From assembly GCF_013033355.1 (NCBI RefSeq), contig NZ_WQDY01000005.1:1-64000 (forward strand): a stretch of 64,000 nucleotides of DNA, read 5' to 3'. The notes under the pieces are model-generated. The model saw only the letters and a program-made list of their open reading frames with translations, made no database searches and had not been told where the DNA came from. Of the stretch, positions 1 to 9,118 are shown one piece after another. The first letter of the stretch is position 1. The number at the start of each line of letters is the position of its first letter. The DNA is from Ruegeria lacuscaerulensis (GTDB taxonomy: Bacteria > Pseudomonadota > Alphaproteobacteria > Rhodobacterales > Rhodobacteraceae). The position numbers and the translations under genes are program-made.

Positions 1-23
1 CGGGCCTAAACGTTGCACTAAAG

Positions 24-57
24 AAGGCCGTTCCACAGGGGCGGCCTTTTTCGTTTT
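24..57 (+). terminator. Rho-independent terminator of a gene upstream of the window
   Basis: AAGGCCG (24-30) and CGGCCTT (42-48) form a 7-base-pair stem with an 11-base loop, followed by a T-rich run to about 57. It presumably ends transcription of a plus-strand gene lying left of the window. Confidence 0.75.
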
Positions 58-124
58 TGGCGAGGCTCAAATCGATGCTAAAATATATCACATTGAAATG
101 TTTGGATTGAAAAGGAACCTCAGG

Positions 125-1951
125 ATGCCTTTAGCAATACGTTCGCTTTGTTTTGCCGCAGCAATTTCTTTTTCAGCCACTTGTGCGTTTACACAACAAA
201 TTGCCGATCGTATTTATTCAGGCGGCCCTATTATAACGATGAATGATGCACTCCCTTCCGTCCAAGCGGTCGCGGTCAAGAACGGTCGTATTCTGGCGGT
301 TGGATCTCTGTCTGATCTCTCTGTGCATGAAGGTGAGGGCACACAAACTTTCGATCTGAATGGGCGCGCACTTCTTCCGGGCTTTGTTGACAGTCATGGA
401 CATGTTGTGATGGGCGGGCTGCAGGCATTGTCGGCCAACCTGCTTTCACCGCCTGACGGAGAAGTCACGGATATCGCCAGCCTGCAAGCTACATTGTCGA
501 ATTGGGCAGAAGAAAATTCAGAGGCCGTCGAACAGGTGAAAATGATCGTTGGTTTTGGATACGACAACGCTCAACTGCAAGAGCTGCGTCATCCCACGCG
601 AGAAGACCTTGATGTAGTTTCCAGGGACTTGCCCGTCATAATTATCCATCAGTCCGGGCATCTGGGAGTCGCGAACACAAGGGCTTTGGAGTTGGCTGGC
701 ATTACAGCCGCTTCAGAAGCGCCTCCGGGTGGCGTGATTCAGCGCGATGAAGAAGGCGAACCTAACGGTGTTCTGGAGGAATATGCTTTTTTCTCGGTTC
801 TTGTGCCGATGCTGGGAAATCTGGGTGAGGAAGGTCTGGTGGCCTTCGCCCGCGCCGGAGCCGACCTTTGGACCAAGTTTGGATATACGACCGGACAAGA
901 GGGGCGATCTTCTGGTGAGATCGTAGAGGTACTAAGAAAGGTCGGTGCCACGGAAGGACTTCCCATCGACGTTGTCGCGTTTCCTGACGTATTGGAGGCC
1001 CGGGATTATATTCGCGATAACACCTCTGCGGACTACGTCGACCGGGTTCGGGTCGGCGGCTGCAAACTTACAATCGACGGGTCACCGCAGGGTTTTACTG
1101 CTTTGCGGGATCGTCCCTACTATGATCCAGTCGGCACCTATGATGCCGGCTACGCAGGATATGCTGCAATAACAATGGATCAACTGCAGGACGCTGTGAA
1201 CTGGTGTTATGAGAATGGGTTCCAGATCCTTGTGCATTCAAACGGTGAAGGCGCGTCGGACATGCTGATTGCCGCACTGGAAGAGGCGCAAATCAAATAT
1301 GGCGATCCGGGCAACCGCCCGGTTCTGGTGCACGGGCAGTTTCTGCGGGAAGATCAAGTGGCCAGCTTCAAGCGCCTCGGGGTCTTTCCATCACTTTTCC
1401 CGATGCACACTTTCTATTGGGGCGACTGGCACCGCGATCATACTGTTGGACCAGTGAACGCCGACAATATCTCGCCCACTGGATGGCTCCGCGAACGTGA
1501 TATGATTTTCGGCACGCATCACGATGCGCCTGTCGCCTTTCCAGACAGTATGCGTGTTCTTGCGGCAACGGTGACCCGCCGCACCAGATCGGGTGATATT
1601 CTTGGGCCGCATCAGCGGGTTGATGTCATGACCGCTTTGAAGGCGATGACGATCTGGCCCGCGTGGCAGCACTTTGAAGAGGACAGCAAGGGCTCAATTG
1701 AGGTCGGTAAAGTTGCGGATTTTGTGATCTTGTCCGACGATCCCACGTCTGTGAATCCAGAGACTTTGGCGGGCCTCAAAGTGCTTGTAACCGTCAAGGG
1801 GGACGAGATTGTCTACGAGGCTGAGAAAGGCGTCGAAGAAGGCAAACTGCAGTTTTTCCCGTTTTCAACAGACCCCGTCATTGCCCATCTTTTCATGCAC
1901 GCAGTCTATCAAGGTCTGAAGGTCGAAGAGCCTTGGCTTGTAAAGAACTAA
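125..1951 (+). CDS. Exported amidohydrolase, YtcJ-like (COG1574)
   Basis: A 608-residue metal-dependent hydrolase of the amidohydrolase superfamily. The N-terminus is a signal peptide (hydrophobic run ending near residue 25, ATCAFT), so it should act in the periplasm. The metal-binding DSHGHV motif lies at about residues 89-94. The C-terminus has the typical DFVILSDDPTSV strand seen in YtcJ-like proteins, and the length fits that group. I chose the ATG at 125 because AAGGAA sits about 9 bases upstream and the signal peptide follows at once; an in-frame ATG at 98 would add nine residues. It is monocistronic as far as visible. The substrate (an amide, carbamate or cyclic imide) cannot be told from sequence. 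Confidence 0.85.
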   Translation: MPLAIRSLCFAAAISFSATCAFTQQIADRIYSGGPIITMNDALPSVQAVAVKNGRILAVGSLSDLSVHEGEGTQTFDLNGRALLPGFVDSHGHVVMGGLQALSANLLSPPDGEVTDIASLQATLSNWAEENSEAVEQVKMIVGFGYDNAQLQELRHPTREDLDVVSRDLPVIIIHQSGHLGVANTRALELAGITAASEAPPGGVIQRDEEGEPNGVLEEYAFFSVLVPMLGNLGEEGLVAFARAGADLWTKFGYTTGQEGRSSGEIVEVLRKVGATEGLPIDVVAFPDVLEARDYIRDNTSADYVDRVRVGGCKLTIDGSPQGFTALRDRPYYDPVGTYDAGYAGYAAITMDQLQDAVNWCYENGFQILVHSNGEGASDMLIAALEEAQIKYGDPGNRPVLVHGQFLREDQVASFKRLGVFPSLFPMHTFYWGDWHRDHTVGPVNADNISPTGWLRERDMIFGTHHDAPVAFPDSMRVLAATVTRRTRSGDILGPHQRVDVMTALKAMTIWPAWQHFEEDSKGSIEVGKVADFVILSDDPTSVNPETLAGLKVLVTVKGDEIVYEAEKGVEEGKLQFFPFSTDPVIAHLFMHAVYQGLKVEEPWLVKN

Positions 1952-2300
1952 GGTATGGTTGATCGGTTTAACTGCAGTGGCGTCACCTCGAGTCTGGTTG
2001 CAGGTTAAGACTTGATGGTGCTCTCATTGCGATGACGGGCGAAGGAAGTCATTTCGACTGCGCCCGTATTGATTGTAGTGGTCTTGAGTATGCGGTGGCG
2101 CGGAAGGGATTAATCGCCGAATAATCTCAGGCCCTGATGTTGATTCAACTGCTTATTCTGCTGCGTTTTGCAAATAGGTTATTTGGGAACGCATATTCCA
2201 TTCCACCAACGAGATTCCCGATTGTGCTTTGTCAGTCATGGTGTTTCTTTAGCCGTGCTGTCGCATGGGATGCCTTCCCCGCGCATAGGAGAGCTTAAGA
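1952..2300. other. Intergenic stretch of about 350 bases without a supported gene
   Basis: No convincing coding frame was seen. A hairpin ACGGGCG (2035-2041)/CGCCCGT (2061-2067), with a further AGTC/GACT pairing inside the loop, could mark the 3' end of the amidohydrolase transcript, but no T-run follows. The right end holds AGGAGAG just before the FkbM-type gene. Confidence 0.5.
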
Positions 2301-3047
2301 ATGGACGACACCGAAATACGCTTGACCCGACGTCTGAAACGTCGAGGGTACCAAGTTTCCCCTGACAAAGAGACAGGCAGTTACATCGCAGGTCTGGGGT
2401 TCGATGTTGCGACAGTTTTCGATGTCGGTGTCGCCGGTGGGACCGCGCACCTGTACGAGGCTTTTCCAACGACAAAATTCGTGTTGATCGAGCCGATCTC
2501 TGAGTATGAGGACAAGCTGAGACGAAATTGGAGCGACAAGATCGACTTTGACTTTCATGCCTGCGGAGTCGGCTCCCAGGCCGGGCAAACGACGCTGCGT
2601 ATTCCAACAGTCGGTCACCGTTCCATGGGCACGAGAGCTACCATGATGACGTTTGACGAGGCTGCGCGTGCCCATACTAAGGCCATCGAAGAACGTCAGG
2701 TCCCGGTTCGGACGTTGGACGACATCGCCGTGGACTATCAGGGGCCCTATGGGTTGAAGATTGATACCGAGGGTTTCGAAGTCGAGGTGATCAAGGGCGC
2801 TTCAGAAATGCTGAAAAACTGCGCCTTTGTCTTGGCCGAGGTCTCGGTCCGGCGCCGATATGAAGGTGGCTATAAGTTCAGTGATTTTGTAGCCGTTATG
2901 GCTGCGCATGGATTTGAACTACACGATTTTATTCGGCCACCTTCGCCCGAGGCGACCGACTGCGATGCAATCTTCGCACCGTTTGAAGGCCCGAGATTTG
3001 ATTATCGAGACGCCAAGCTTTCGCGCATCGTTCAGAAAAGCAAGTAA
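2301..3047 (+). CDS. FkbM family SAM-dependent methyltransferase
   Basis: 248 residues. The SAM-binding motif I is DVGVAGG at about residues 40-46, with an acidic FVLIEPISEYE strand after it. The FkbM signature GLKIDTEGFEVEVIKGA lies near residues 150-165. FkbM enzymes O-methylate sugars, polyketides or other small molecules; the acceptor here is unknown. Start at 2301 is supported by AGGAGAG 8 bases upstream. No operon partner is evident: the next gene is on the other strand. The family call is firm; the substrate is not predictable. Confidence 0.85.
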   Translation: MDDTEIRLTRRLKRRGYQVSPDKETGSYIAGLGFDVATVFDVGVAGGTAHLYEAFPTTKFVLIEPISEYEDKLRRNWSDKIDFDFHACGVGSQAGQTTLRIPTVGHRSMGTRATMMTFDEAARAHTKAIEERQVPVRTLDDIAVDYQGPYGLKIDTEGFEVEVIKGASEMLKNCAFVLAEVSVRRRYEGGYKFSDFVAVMAAHGFELHDFIRPPSPEATDCDAIFAPFEGPRFDYRDAKLSRIVQKSK

Positions 3048-3132
3048 ACCAAGAACACTCGACCGGGCAGGGTGTGGATATTCTACCTGACTATCAAAAT
3101 CCGGTCTGCTCCGGCCAAGGACTGGTGCTGTG

Positions 3133-3351
3133 CTAGATGACGTCAGCCAGCACCAGACGAATGATGTCTTCGCGTTTCAGGCCACGTGCGCGCAGCTCGT
3201 TGTCGTTCATCAACCAATATGCGCGAATTCGGCGCACTGACGACCGGGCCGTGGCGACCCGGTTCTGTAATATGCGCAGTTTTTGGGGCAGGATGCCGAC
3301 AAACCCGACCGGGTAGGCGGTATACGGGCGGTGTGTGGTTGTTTTAGCCAT
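3133..3351 (-). CDS. DUF1127 domain small protein
   Basis: 72 residues. The C-terminal half carries the YjiS-like DUF1127 pattern: a basic RIRAYWLMNDNELRARGLKR stretch followed by DIIRLVLADVI, as in the usual motif of arginine-rich helix, LSD.L..iGL.R.DI. Alphaproteobacterial DUF1127 proteins have been linked to RNA binding and phosphate metabolism in Agrobacterium and Rhodobacter. That is family knowledge and is not shown here, though the proximity to a phosphonate locus is worth noting. The N-terminal 30 residues are poorly conserved in such proteins. Confidence 0.75.
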   Translation of the reverse strand: MAKTTTHRPYTAYPVGFVGILPQKLRILQNRVATARSSVRRIRAYWLMNDNELRARGLKREDIIRLVLADVI

Positions 3352-3464
3352 GAACGTGTATCGCAGGTTTTGAAATGGACCTTCGGCATCTAAACGATTG
3401 AAGGATGCTCAGGTAGCCTGGATTGTTCATATCCGATGTGCAGCACGCGCAATGAAGCGCCTTT

Positions 3465-4151
3465 TTAGAGCGCTGACTCTGCTGCCGCGCGCACATTGCG
3501 GATGTTTTCGCCATAGACTTCAGGGTTGGAAACCGAGCCACCCTTGAATACTGCCGAGCCAGCGACCAGAACATCTGCGCCAGCGGCTGCTACCAACGGT
3601 GCGGTGTTTGGATCGACGCCTCCATCAATCTCGATATGGACAGGTCGATCGCCGATCATCTGGCGCAGGCGGCGAACTTTGGCTGTCATATCAATGAATT
3701 TTTGACCACCGAAGCCGGGGTTTACCGTCATGACGCAGACCAGATCGGTCAGGTCCAACAGGTGTTCGACCGCTTCGGCCGGGGTGCCGGGGTTCAGGGC
3801 AACACCAGCCTTCATGCCAGCAGCGCGGATCGCTTGCAGGGTTCGGTGAGTGTGCGGCCCTGCCTCAACATGCGCGGTCAGGATATCGGCCCCGGCGTCG
3901 GCATAGGCTTGAATATAAGGGTCGACCGGAGCGATCATCAGATGGACGTCCATCACCGTCTTCACGTGTGGGCGAAAGGCTTTGACCGCAGGCGGGCCGA
4001 AGGTCAGGTTCGGAACGAAATGGCCGTCCATCACGTCCACATGGACCCAATCGGCCCCCTGCGCTTCGATCGCCTGAATCTCGGCCCCGAAATTGGCGAA
4101 ATCGGCGGAGAGGATCGACGGTGCGATCTTGATGCTGCGGTCAAAGGACAT
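3465..4151 (-). CDS. rpe: Ribulose-phosphate 3-epimerase
   Basis: 228 residues, the normal length. It interconverts ribulose 5-phosphate and xylulose 5-phosphate in the pentose phosphate and Calvin pathways (cytosolic TIM barrel). Visible family motifs in order: SILSADFANFG, HVDVMDGHFVPNLTFGP, MDVHLMI, MTVNPGFGGQKFI, IEIDGGV and the phosphate-binding AGSAVF near the C-terminus. The catalytic histidine and aspartate positions are intact. It is transcribed away from phnC, with a 168-base shared upstream region. C-P lyase yields phosphorylated ribose, so the position may be meaningful or chance. Confidence 0.97.
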   Translation of the reverse strand: MSFDRSIKIAPSILSADFANFGAEIQAIEAQGADWVHVDVMDGHFVPNLTFGPPAVKAFRPHVKTVMDVHLMIAPVDPYIQAYADAGADILTAHVEAGPHTHRTLQAIRAAGMKAGVALNPGTPAEAVEHLLDLTDLVCVMTVNPGFGGQKFIDMTAKVRRLRQMIGDRPVHIEIDGGVDPNTAPLVAAAGADVLVAGSAVFKGGSVSNPEVYGENIRNVRAAAESAL

Positions 4152-4236
4152 GTGTGGCCTCGTTTCAATGTCTAAGAGTCGGCCCGCATATACCTGCGGT
4201 AGGCGCAGAAGTGTAGAGCCATCGATCTTTGGCGCT

Positions 4237-4265
4237 GCGTTACAAAACTTTCACCCAAGTTACAC
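4237..4265 (+). promoter_or_regulatory. Putative Pho box upstream of phnC
   Basis: Three 7-base half-sites spaced by 4 bases (11-base period): GCGTTAC, CTTTCAC, GTTACAC. The middle one differs from the Pho half-site CTGTCAC at one position; the outer two match at about four of seven. The site ends 54 bases before the phnC start. Phosphate-starvation control by PhoB of phn genes is established in several bacteria; applying it here is inference. Confidence 0.5.
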
Positions 4266-4319
4266 ATAGCCGTTGAAGATTGCCTTTAGCAGACCGCCAA
4301 CACGAACTGGGGGTGGCCT

Positions 4320-5141
4320 GTGCTGCACATCAAGAAACTGACCAAGCGCTTCGGTGAAAACGTCGCAGTCGATTCAGCCACGTTGGAAATAGATAAACCC
4401 TGCATGATTGGCATCATCGGTCGTTCGGGGGCAGGGAAGTCGACCCTGCTGCGGATGATCAACCGTCTGACCGACGCGAGCGACGGAGAAATCCTTTTCG
4501 GTGGCCGTGATGTCACCAAGCTGAAGGGCCGCGACAAGCGTGCCTGGCAGGCCGATTGCGCGATGATTTTTCAACAGTTCAATCTGGTGCCGCGCATGGA
4601 CGTGGTATCGAACGTTTTGCACGGTACGTTGAACCGCCATTCTACGCTGGCGACCATGTTCAACCTGTTTCCTATTGCCGATATCCACCGCGCCATCGAC
4701 ATTTTGGATCGGTTGGGCATTGCAGAACACGCGCCTAAACGCGCCGAGGCGCTTTCAGGTGGGCAGCAACAGCGGGTCGCCATCGCGCGCGCGCTGATGC
4801 AGGACCCAAGCATCATTCTGGCGGACGAACCCATTGCCTCGCTGGATCCGATGAATGCGCAGGTCGTCATGCAGGCACTGCGCCGCATCCATGAAGAAGA
4901 CGGCCGCACAGTAATCGCCAACCTGCACACGCTGGATACGGCTCGTCGCTATTGCGACCGCGTTGTCGGTATGCGTGACGGTCGCATCGTGTTCGACGGC
5001 CTGCCCGAGCAACTGACAACCGGCGTCGCCCGCGAGATCTATGGCGCTGATGCCAGCTTCTCGGAAGAGGCGACATCGACCGAGATTGAGACGCTGGATG
5101 CGACTCAGAAGGCCCTGATGGAAGCGGAAGCAACCATCTAA
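4320..5141 (+). CDS. phnC: Phosphonate ABC transporter ATP-binding protein PhnC
   Basis: 273 residues, cytoplasmic ATPase of the phosphonate/phosphate-ester importer. Walker [10 protein letters not shown] lies at about residues 33-41, the ABC signature [10 protein letters not shown] at about 143-152 and Walker [12 protein letters not shown] just after. It begins with GTG at 4320 preceded by a G-rich GGGGGTGG. It is the first gene of phnC-phnD-phnE1-phnE2-acetyltransferase, all on the plus strand, with a Pho-box-like element upstream. About 30 acidic residues extend past the core domain. Confidence 0.93.
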   Translation: MLHIKKLTKRFGENVAVDSATLEIDKPCMIGIIGRSGAGKSTLLRMINRLTDASDGEILFGGRDVTKLKGRDKRAWQADCAMIFQQFNLVPRMDVVSNVLHGTLNRHSTLATMFNLFPIADIHRAIDILDRLGIAEHAPKRAEALSGGQQQRVAIARALMQDPSIILADEPIASLDPMNAQVVMQALRRIHEEDGRTVIANLHTLDTARRYCDRVVGMRDGRIVFDGLPEQLTTGVAREIYGADASFSEEATSTEIETLDATQKALMEAEATI

Positions 5142-5151
5142 GCCAACCACC

Positions 5152-5177
5152 CCTTTCATCGACCGGCCGATGAAAGG
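5152..5177 (+). other. mRNA hairpin between phnC and phnD
   Basis: CCTTTCATCG (5152-5161) and CGATGAAAGG (5168-5177) form a perfect 10-base-pair stem with a 6-base loop. No T-run follows, so it is more likely an RNA stability or processing element in front of the abundant binding-protein message than a terminator. Confidence 0.6.
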
Positions 5178-5204
5178 CCGGCATATCAAACCGGAGAGAG
5201 ACAG

Positions 5205-6107
5205 ATGAAAAAACTGATGGCAGCCCTGGTGGCCACAACTGCAATGGCCGCGCCGGCCCTGGCCGCGGATATCAACGAATTCCGCATCGGCATTCTGGGC
5301 GGTGAGAACGCTCAGGACCGTCTGAACAACAACGAATGCCTGCGCGAATACACCGAGGAAGAACTGGGTGTTGAAACCAAGCTGTTCGCACCGGCTGACT
5401 ATGACGGCGTGATCCAAGGCCTGCTGGGCGGCACCATCGACATGGCGTGGCTGGGTGCTTCGGGTTATGCGAAAACCTACCTGTCTGATCCCGAAGCGGT
5501 CGAGCCGGTTCTGGTCAAGGTCAACACCGATGGCGGTTACGGCTATTTCTCGATCGGTTTTGCGCGCAAAGACAGCGGCATCACCTCGCTGGAGGACATG
5601 AAGGGCAAGACCTTTGGTTTTGGCGATCCGAACTCGACCTCGGGCTACCTGATCCCGTCGATCGAAATCCCTGCGGCAACGGGTTCCACCATGGAATCGG
5701 GCGACTATTTCGGTGAGGTGAAATTCACCGGTGGCCACGAGCAGACCATCGTTGCCGTGAACAACGGTGACGTCGATGGCGGCGTGACCTGGGCGGACGG
5801 TCTGGGCGATTGGGAAGATGGGTATCAGTCGGGCGCGCTGCGTCGCGCTGTTGATGCCGGTCTGGTCGACATGAACGACATGGTCCAGATTTGGAAATCC
5901 AAGCCGATCCCCGAAGGACCGGTTGTTCTGCGCACCGCACTGCCTGCAGATGTCAAAGAGAAAATGACCGCTCTGATGGCTGGTCTGGCCGAGAAAGACC
6001 GTGAATGCTTCTACGGCGTTGCCGCTGGTGAAGCCCGCGCGTTCGAGCCGATCACGCATGAAGCCTACGAAGTCATTATCGAAGCACGCAAGCTGAAGTC
6101 CAACTAA
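5205..6107 (+). CDS. phnD: Phosphonate ABC transporter substrate-binding protein PhnD
   Basis: 300 residues, periplasmic binding protein that presents phosphonates to PhnE. A clear signal peptide (MKKLMAALVATTAMAAPALA) is cleaved around residue 20. The mature part has the PhnD pattern: FRIGILGGENAQDRL near the start, the LLGGTIDMAWLGASGY region, and FGDPNSTSGYLIPS in the ligand cleft. A GGAGAGAGA ribosome-binding site precedes the ATG. Hairpins lie on both sides of the gene, which could set a higher PhnD level relative to the membrane subunits. Confidence 0.94.
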   Translation: MKKLMAALVATTAMAAPALAADINEFRIGILGGENAQDRLNNNECLREYTEEELGVETKLFAPADYDGVIQGLLGGTIDMAWLGASGYAKTYLSDPEAVEPVLVKVNTDGGYGYFSIGFARKDSGITSLEDMKGKTFGFGDPNSTSGYLIPSIEIPAATGSTMESGDYFGEVKFTGGHEQTIVAVNNGDVDGGVTWADGLGDWEDGYQSGALRRAVDAGLVDMNDMVQIWKSKPIPEGPVVLRTALPADVKEKMTALMAGLAEKDRECFYGVAAGEARAFEPITHEAYEVIIEARKLKSN

Positions 6108-6126
6108 GCCTGCACACCCCTAAGAC

Positions 6127-6158
6127 CGGGGTCCGGTGTTCCAAGCCGGGCCCCGTTT
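6127..6158 (+). other. mRNA hairpin with short T-run between phnD and phnE
   Basis: CGGGGTCCGG (6127-6136) pairs with CCGGGCCCCG (6146-6155) with one G-U pair, and four T follow. This resembles a leaky terminator or 3' stabiliser after a binding-protein gene, which would reduce read-through into the two permease genes. Confidence 0.65.
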
Positions 6159-6176
6159 TCCACTCAGGAGCATTCC

Positions 6177-7058
6177 ATGACAGACCTGACCGCAGGGTCC
6201 CTGACCGTCGACCAGATCCGGGCCGACTATACCGAGATGACACGACGCAAGCGGGTCTATGGTGGTATTCTTCTGATCGTTTTCGTGGCCTTGATGGCCG
6301 CCGGGTTCCGCACTGCGGATGACCGCAACGCGGGCAGTTTCGCGGATGGTTGGCACCGTATCTTTGACTACCCGGCAGAGGTGCTGTCCGAAGCCTGGGA
6401 AAAGATCGACGCGCTGCCTGCTAATCTGGTCAAGTTTTTCCCGGCGCTGGTCGAGACGATCAACATCGCCGCTGCGTCCACACTGATCGGCACCATAGCG
6501 GGTACATTCCTGGCGCTGATGTCCACACGCGGAATGGCGCTCTGGCCTGCGCTGATCCCCCTGTTTCGGCGTATCGCCGATATCTGCCGCGCAATCCCTG
6601 AAATCGTGATCGCTCTGGTCCTGATCTTTATTCTGGGTGGCGGCCCGGTTCCGGCGATGATCGCCATTGCAATCCATACGGCTGGCGCACTGGGCAAGTT
6701 GTTTTCTGAGGTGAATGAAAACGCCTCATTGAAACCGGTCGAGGGTTTGGCTTCGGTCGGCGCAAAATGGTCGCAGCGCATGTATCTGGGCGTAATCCCG
6801 CAGGTTGGGCCGAACTATGTCAGCTACGCGCTGCTGCGGTTCGAGATCAACATTCGCGCCTCGGCCATTCTGGGTTTCGTCGGTGCAGGTGGTCTTGGCT
6901 ATGAGCTGCGCAACTCGATGTCCTGGGGGCAGGGCAAGTACGATCAGGCCGCCGCGATTTTCTTGCTGTTGTTCGTCACCATCGTTGTGGTCGACCAAAT
7001 CTCGGGCCATCTGCGTGATCGCCTGACCCACGGATCCGAGAAAGGAGCGCGGGCATGA
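6177..7058 (+). CDS. phnE: Phosphonate ABC transporter permease PhnE (first copy)
   Basis: 293 residues. It forms the membrane channel of the phosphonate importer. Hydrophobic segments are seen near residues 23-42, 85-115, 140-165, 215-240 and 255-275. The EAA-type cytoplasmic loop that contacts PhnC follows GALGKLFSEVNENASLKPVEGLASVGAKW. ATG at 6177 follows CAGGAG. Its stop overlaps the start of the second permease gene (ATGAGC at 7055), so the two are translationally coupled. Confidence 0.92.
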   Translation: MTDLTAGSLTVDQIRADYTEMTRRKRVYGGILLIVFVALMAAGFRTADDRNAGSFADGWHRIFDYPAEVLSEAWEKIDALPANLVKFFPALVETINIAAASTLIGTIAGTFLALMSTRGMALWPALIPLFRRIADICRAIPEIVIALVLIFILGGGPVPAMIAIAIHTAGALGKLFSEVNENASLKPVEGLASVGAKWSQRMYLGVIPQVGPNYVSYALLRFEINIRASAILGFVGAGGLGYELRNSMSWGQGKYDQAAAIFLLLFVTIVVVDQISGHLRDRLTHGSEKGARA

Positions 7059-8401
7059 GCACCTTCGCCACTGACCTCACCCTTGATGAGTTGAAGGCCG
7101 AGGCTGATCGTCTGTTCAGCCGAAAGCGCCTGATCAATTTTGGATTGCCTGCGTTGGTGCTGGTCTATCTGACCTATGTGTTTTTCGCTTTCGACGTGCC
7201 CGGATTGGCCGGACGCGCCAACTGGGAAAACGGCAAGACGCTTGTGGCTGACAGCTACAGTTACAAAACCCACATCGAGCGTGACAATCGCACAGGCGAA
7301 GTCTCGGCCGCTATCGAAGGTGAGCGCAAGGGTGCATATCCCGAAGGCCAAGCGCCGGATTGGGTCGCTCTGGGCGAGACTACGGTGATTGATCTGAAAG
7401 ACGGCCATATCGTGCGGTTCGGCCCCGAGACGGTGGAATATGACATCCCCGGTTATGGCACGGTGCGTGCAACGCCGACCCGTTCGGCGGGCGTTCAGGC
7501 CGAGCTGCCCGCAGGCGACGTGCCCGACTGGATCAATGTCTCAAAGAACCGGATGGCGATCACCACGGATGCGGGTCGACTGACCGTGACGCGCAACCGA
7601 TCCGAGGTGTTCCGCTATTTCAACGGGTGGGAGCTGTTCTTCTTCACCCTCGATAGCCCCTACTATGGCAAGTCGTTCCCGCAACTCATGGGGCTGGCCG
7701 CAAATGGTGAGGCGGGCGCGATCCTGAATGATTTCTGGACCAACAAGATGTGGCGCCATCAGGACGTGGCCTGGGCCATTTTCGAGACGATCCTGATGGC
7801 CTTCCTCGGGACATTGGGGGCGGGCATGGTGGCACTGCCACTGGCTTTCCTTGCGACCCGTAACTTCAACCCGTTGCGTTCGGTACGGTTTCTCACGCGC
7901 CGTGTGTTTGATTTTGTGCGTGGTGTGGACGCTCTGATCTGGACCGTCGTTCTGGCGCGGGCTTTTGGACCCGGTCCGCTGACGGGTGCGCTGGCCATTC
8001 TGGTGACAGACACGGGGACGTTCGGCAAGATTTTTTCGGAAGCGCTGGAGAATGTGGATCAAAAACAGATCGAGGGCGTCCAATCGACCGGAGCCAATGC
8101 GCCGCAACGTTATCGGTTCGGGGTGATCCCGCAGGTGACGCCGGTGCTGCTCAGCCAGTTGCTCTATTTCCTCGAATCCAACACACGCAGCGCCACTGTG
8201 ATTGGTGCGATTACGGGCGGTGGGATCGGTTTGTTGCTGACGCAGGCGATTATCACCCAGAAAGACTGGGAAGAGGTTGCCTACTACATCGTTCTGATCA
8301 TCCTGATGGTGATGCTGATGGATTGGTTCTCGGGCTGGTTGCGCCGCCGATTGATCCAGGGAGAAACGAAATCCAAACGGGTAAAAACCAAGACCACCTG
8401 A
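7055..8401 (+). CDS. phnE: Phosphonate ABC transporter permease PhnE (second copy, long form)
   Basis: 448 residues, about 150 more than the first copy. One membrane segment near residues 28-46 is followed by a long hydrophilic part (about 50-185) before the permease core, whose membrane segments run from about 240 to 435. The core has the EAA-like loop DTGTFGKIFSEALENVDQKQIEGVQSTGA. By topology the extra part should lie in the periplasm, where it could meet PhnD. It starts within the stop of phnE1. Paired PhnE subunits of unequal length are common in this bacterial group. Confidence 0.9.
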   Translation: MSTFATDLTLDELKAEADRLFSRKRLINFGLPALVLVYLTYVFFAFDVPGLAGRANWENGKTLVADSYSYKTHIERDNRTGEVSAAIEGERKGAYPEGQAPDWVALGETTVIDLKDGHIVRFGPETVEYDIPGYGTVRATPTRSAGVQAELPAGDVPDWINVSKNRMAITTDAGRLTVTRNRSEVFRYFNGWELFFFTLDSPYYGKSFPQLMGLAANGEAGAILNDFWTNKMWRHQDVAWAIFETILMAFLGTLGAGMVALPLAFLATRNFNPLRSVRFLTRRVFDFVRGVDALIWTVVLARAFGPGPLTGALAILVTDTGTFGKIFSEALENVDQKQIEGVQSTGANAPQRYRFGVIPQVTPVLLSQLLYFLESNTRSATVIGAITGGGIGLLLTQAIITQKDWEEVAYYIVLIILMVMLMDWFSGWLRRRLIQGETKSKRVKTKTT

Positions 8402-8423
8402 GTGTTGGTCCAGAGGAACTTTC

Positions 8424-9038
8424 ATGCCAAGACTGCGAGCGGATCAGCCATTCATCCATCCCGATTGTGCGATCACCAACAGCACGTTTGGGGAATACGT
8501 CGAAATAGGTGCCGGGACGCGCTTGGCAAACGCGATCTTCGGTGATTACTCGTATTGCGACCGAACGTGTGACATTGCAAATGCGCGGATCGGCAAGTTT
8601 GCGAACATCGCCAGCTTTACCCGGATCGGTGCGACGGATCATCCGTATGCCAAGGCTTCCTTGCATCATTTTTTGTACCGCTCAGCAGACTACTGGGATG
8701 ACGCTGAAGATGACGCGGATTGGTTCCAGCATCGCGCAAGCCGGGTGACGGAAATTGGCCATGACACATGGATTGGCCATGCAGCTATTATCAAGCCCGA
8801 AGTTACCGTGGGTCACGGAGCAATCATTGCTTCTGGTGCGGTCGTCACCAAAGACGTTGCGCCTTACAGCATTGTGGGTGGGGTTACGGCCGATCTGATC
8901 CGTCCACGCTACCCGAATGGCGTAGCAGAGCGTATGTTAACTTTGGCGTGGTGGGATTGGGACAACGCGCGTTTACGAGCCGCCTTGCCGGACTTTCGAA
9001 TGCTCGACGCCGAAGCCTTTTTGGAGAAATACGAATAG
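8424..9038 (+). CDS. Phosphonate-operon hexapeptide acetyltransferase
   Basis: 204 residues with left-handed beta-helix hexapeptide repeats (for example IGAGTRLANAIFGDYSYCDRTC and IGHAAIIKPEVTVGHGAIIASGAVVTKDV) and the catalytic-type histidine region ATDHPYAKASLHHFLYR. This matches the xenobiotic/chloramphenicol-acetyltransferase-like family often found in phn operons. It is last in the transport operon, 22 bases after phnE2. phnO, the usual aminoalkylphosphonate N-acetyltransferase, is absent, so this protein may do that job; that is inference. AGAGGAAC precedes the ATG. Confidence 0.88.
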   Translation: MPRLRADQPFIHPDCAITNSTFGEYVEIGAGTRLANAIFGDYSYCDRTCDIANARIGKFANIASFTRIGATDHPYAKASLHHFLYRSADYWDDAEDDADWFQHRASRVTEIGHDTWIGHAAIIKPEVTVGHGAIIASGAVVTKDVAPYSIVGGVTADLIRPRYPNGVAERMLTLAWWDWDNARLRAALPDFRMLDAEAFLEKYE

Positions 9039-9118
9039 GCCGAGGACCTGTTTGACATGTGCTCTCGCGCCCGCGTGCGCATCGGCTTCGCCGACGCGCT
9101 CTGGCGGCCTTGGACCGG

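Noticed and set aside
4755..6059. Long open frame of over 400 codons on the minus strand across phnC-phnD
   Set aside because: It lies opposite phnC and phnD, which have clear family motifs; composition is that of a shadow frame in GC-rich coding DNA, with no ribosome-binding site.
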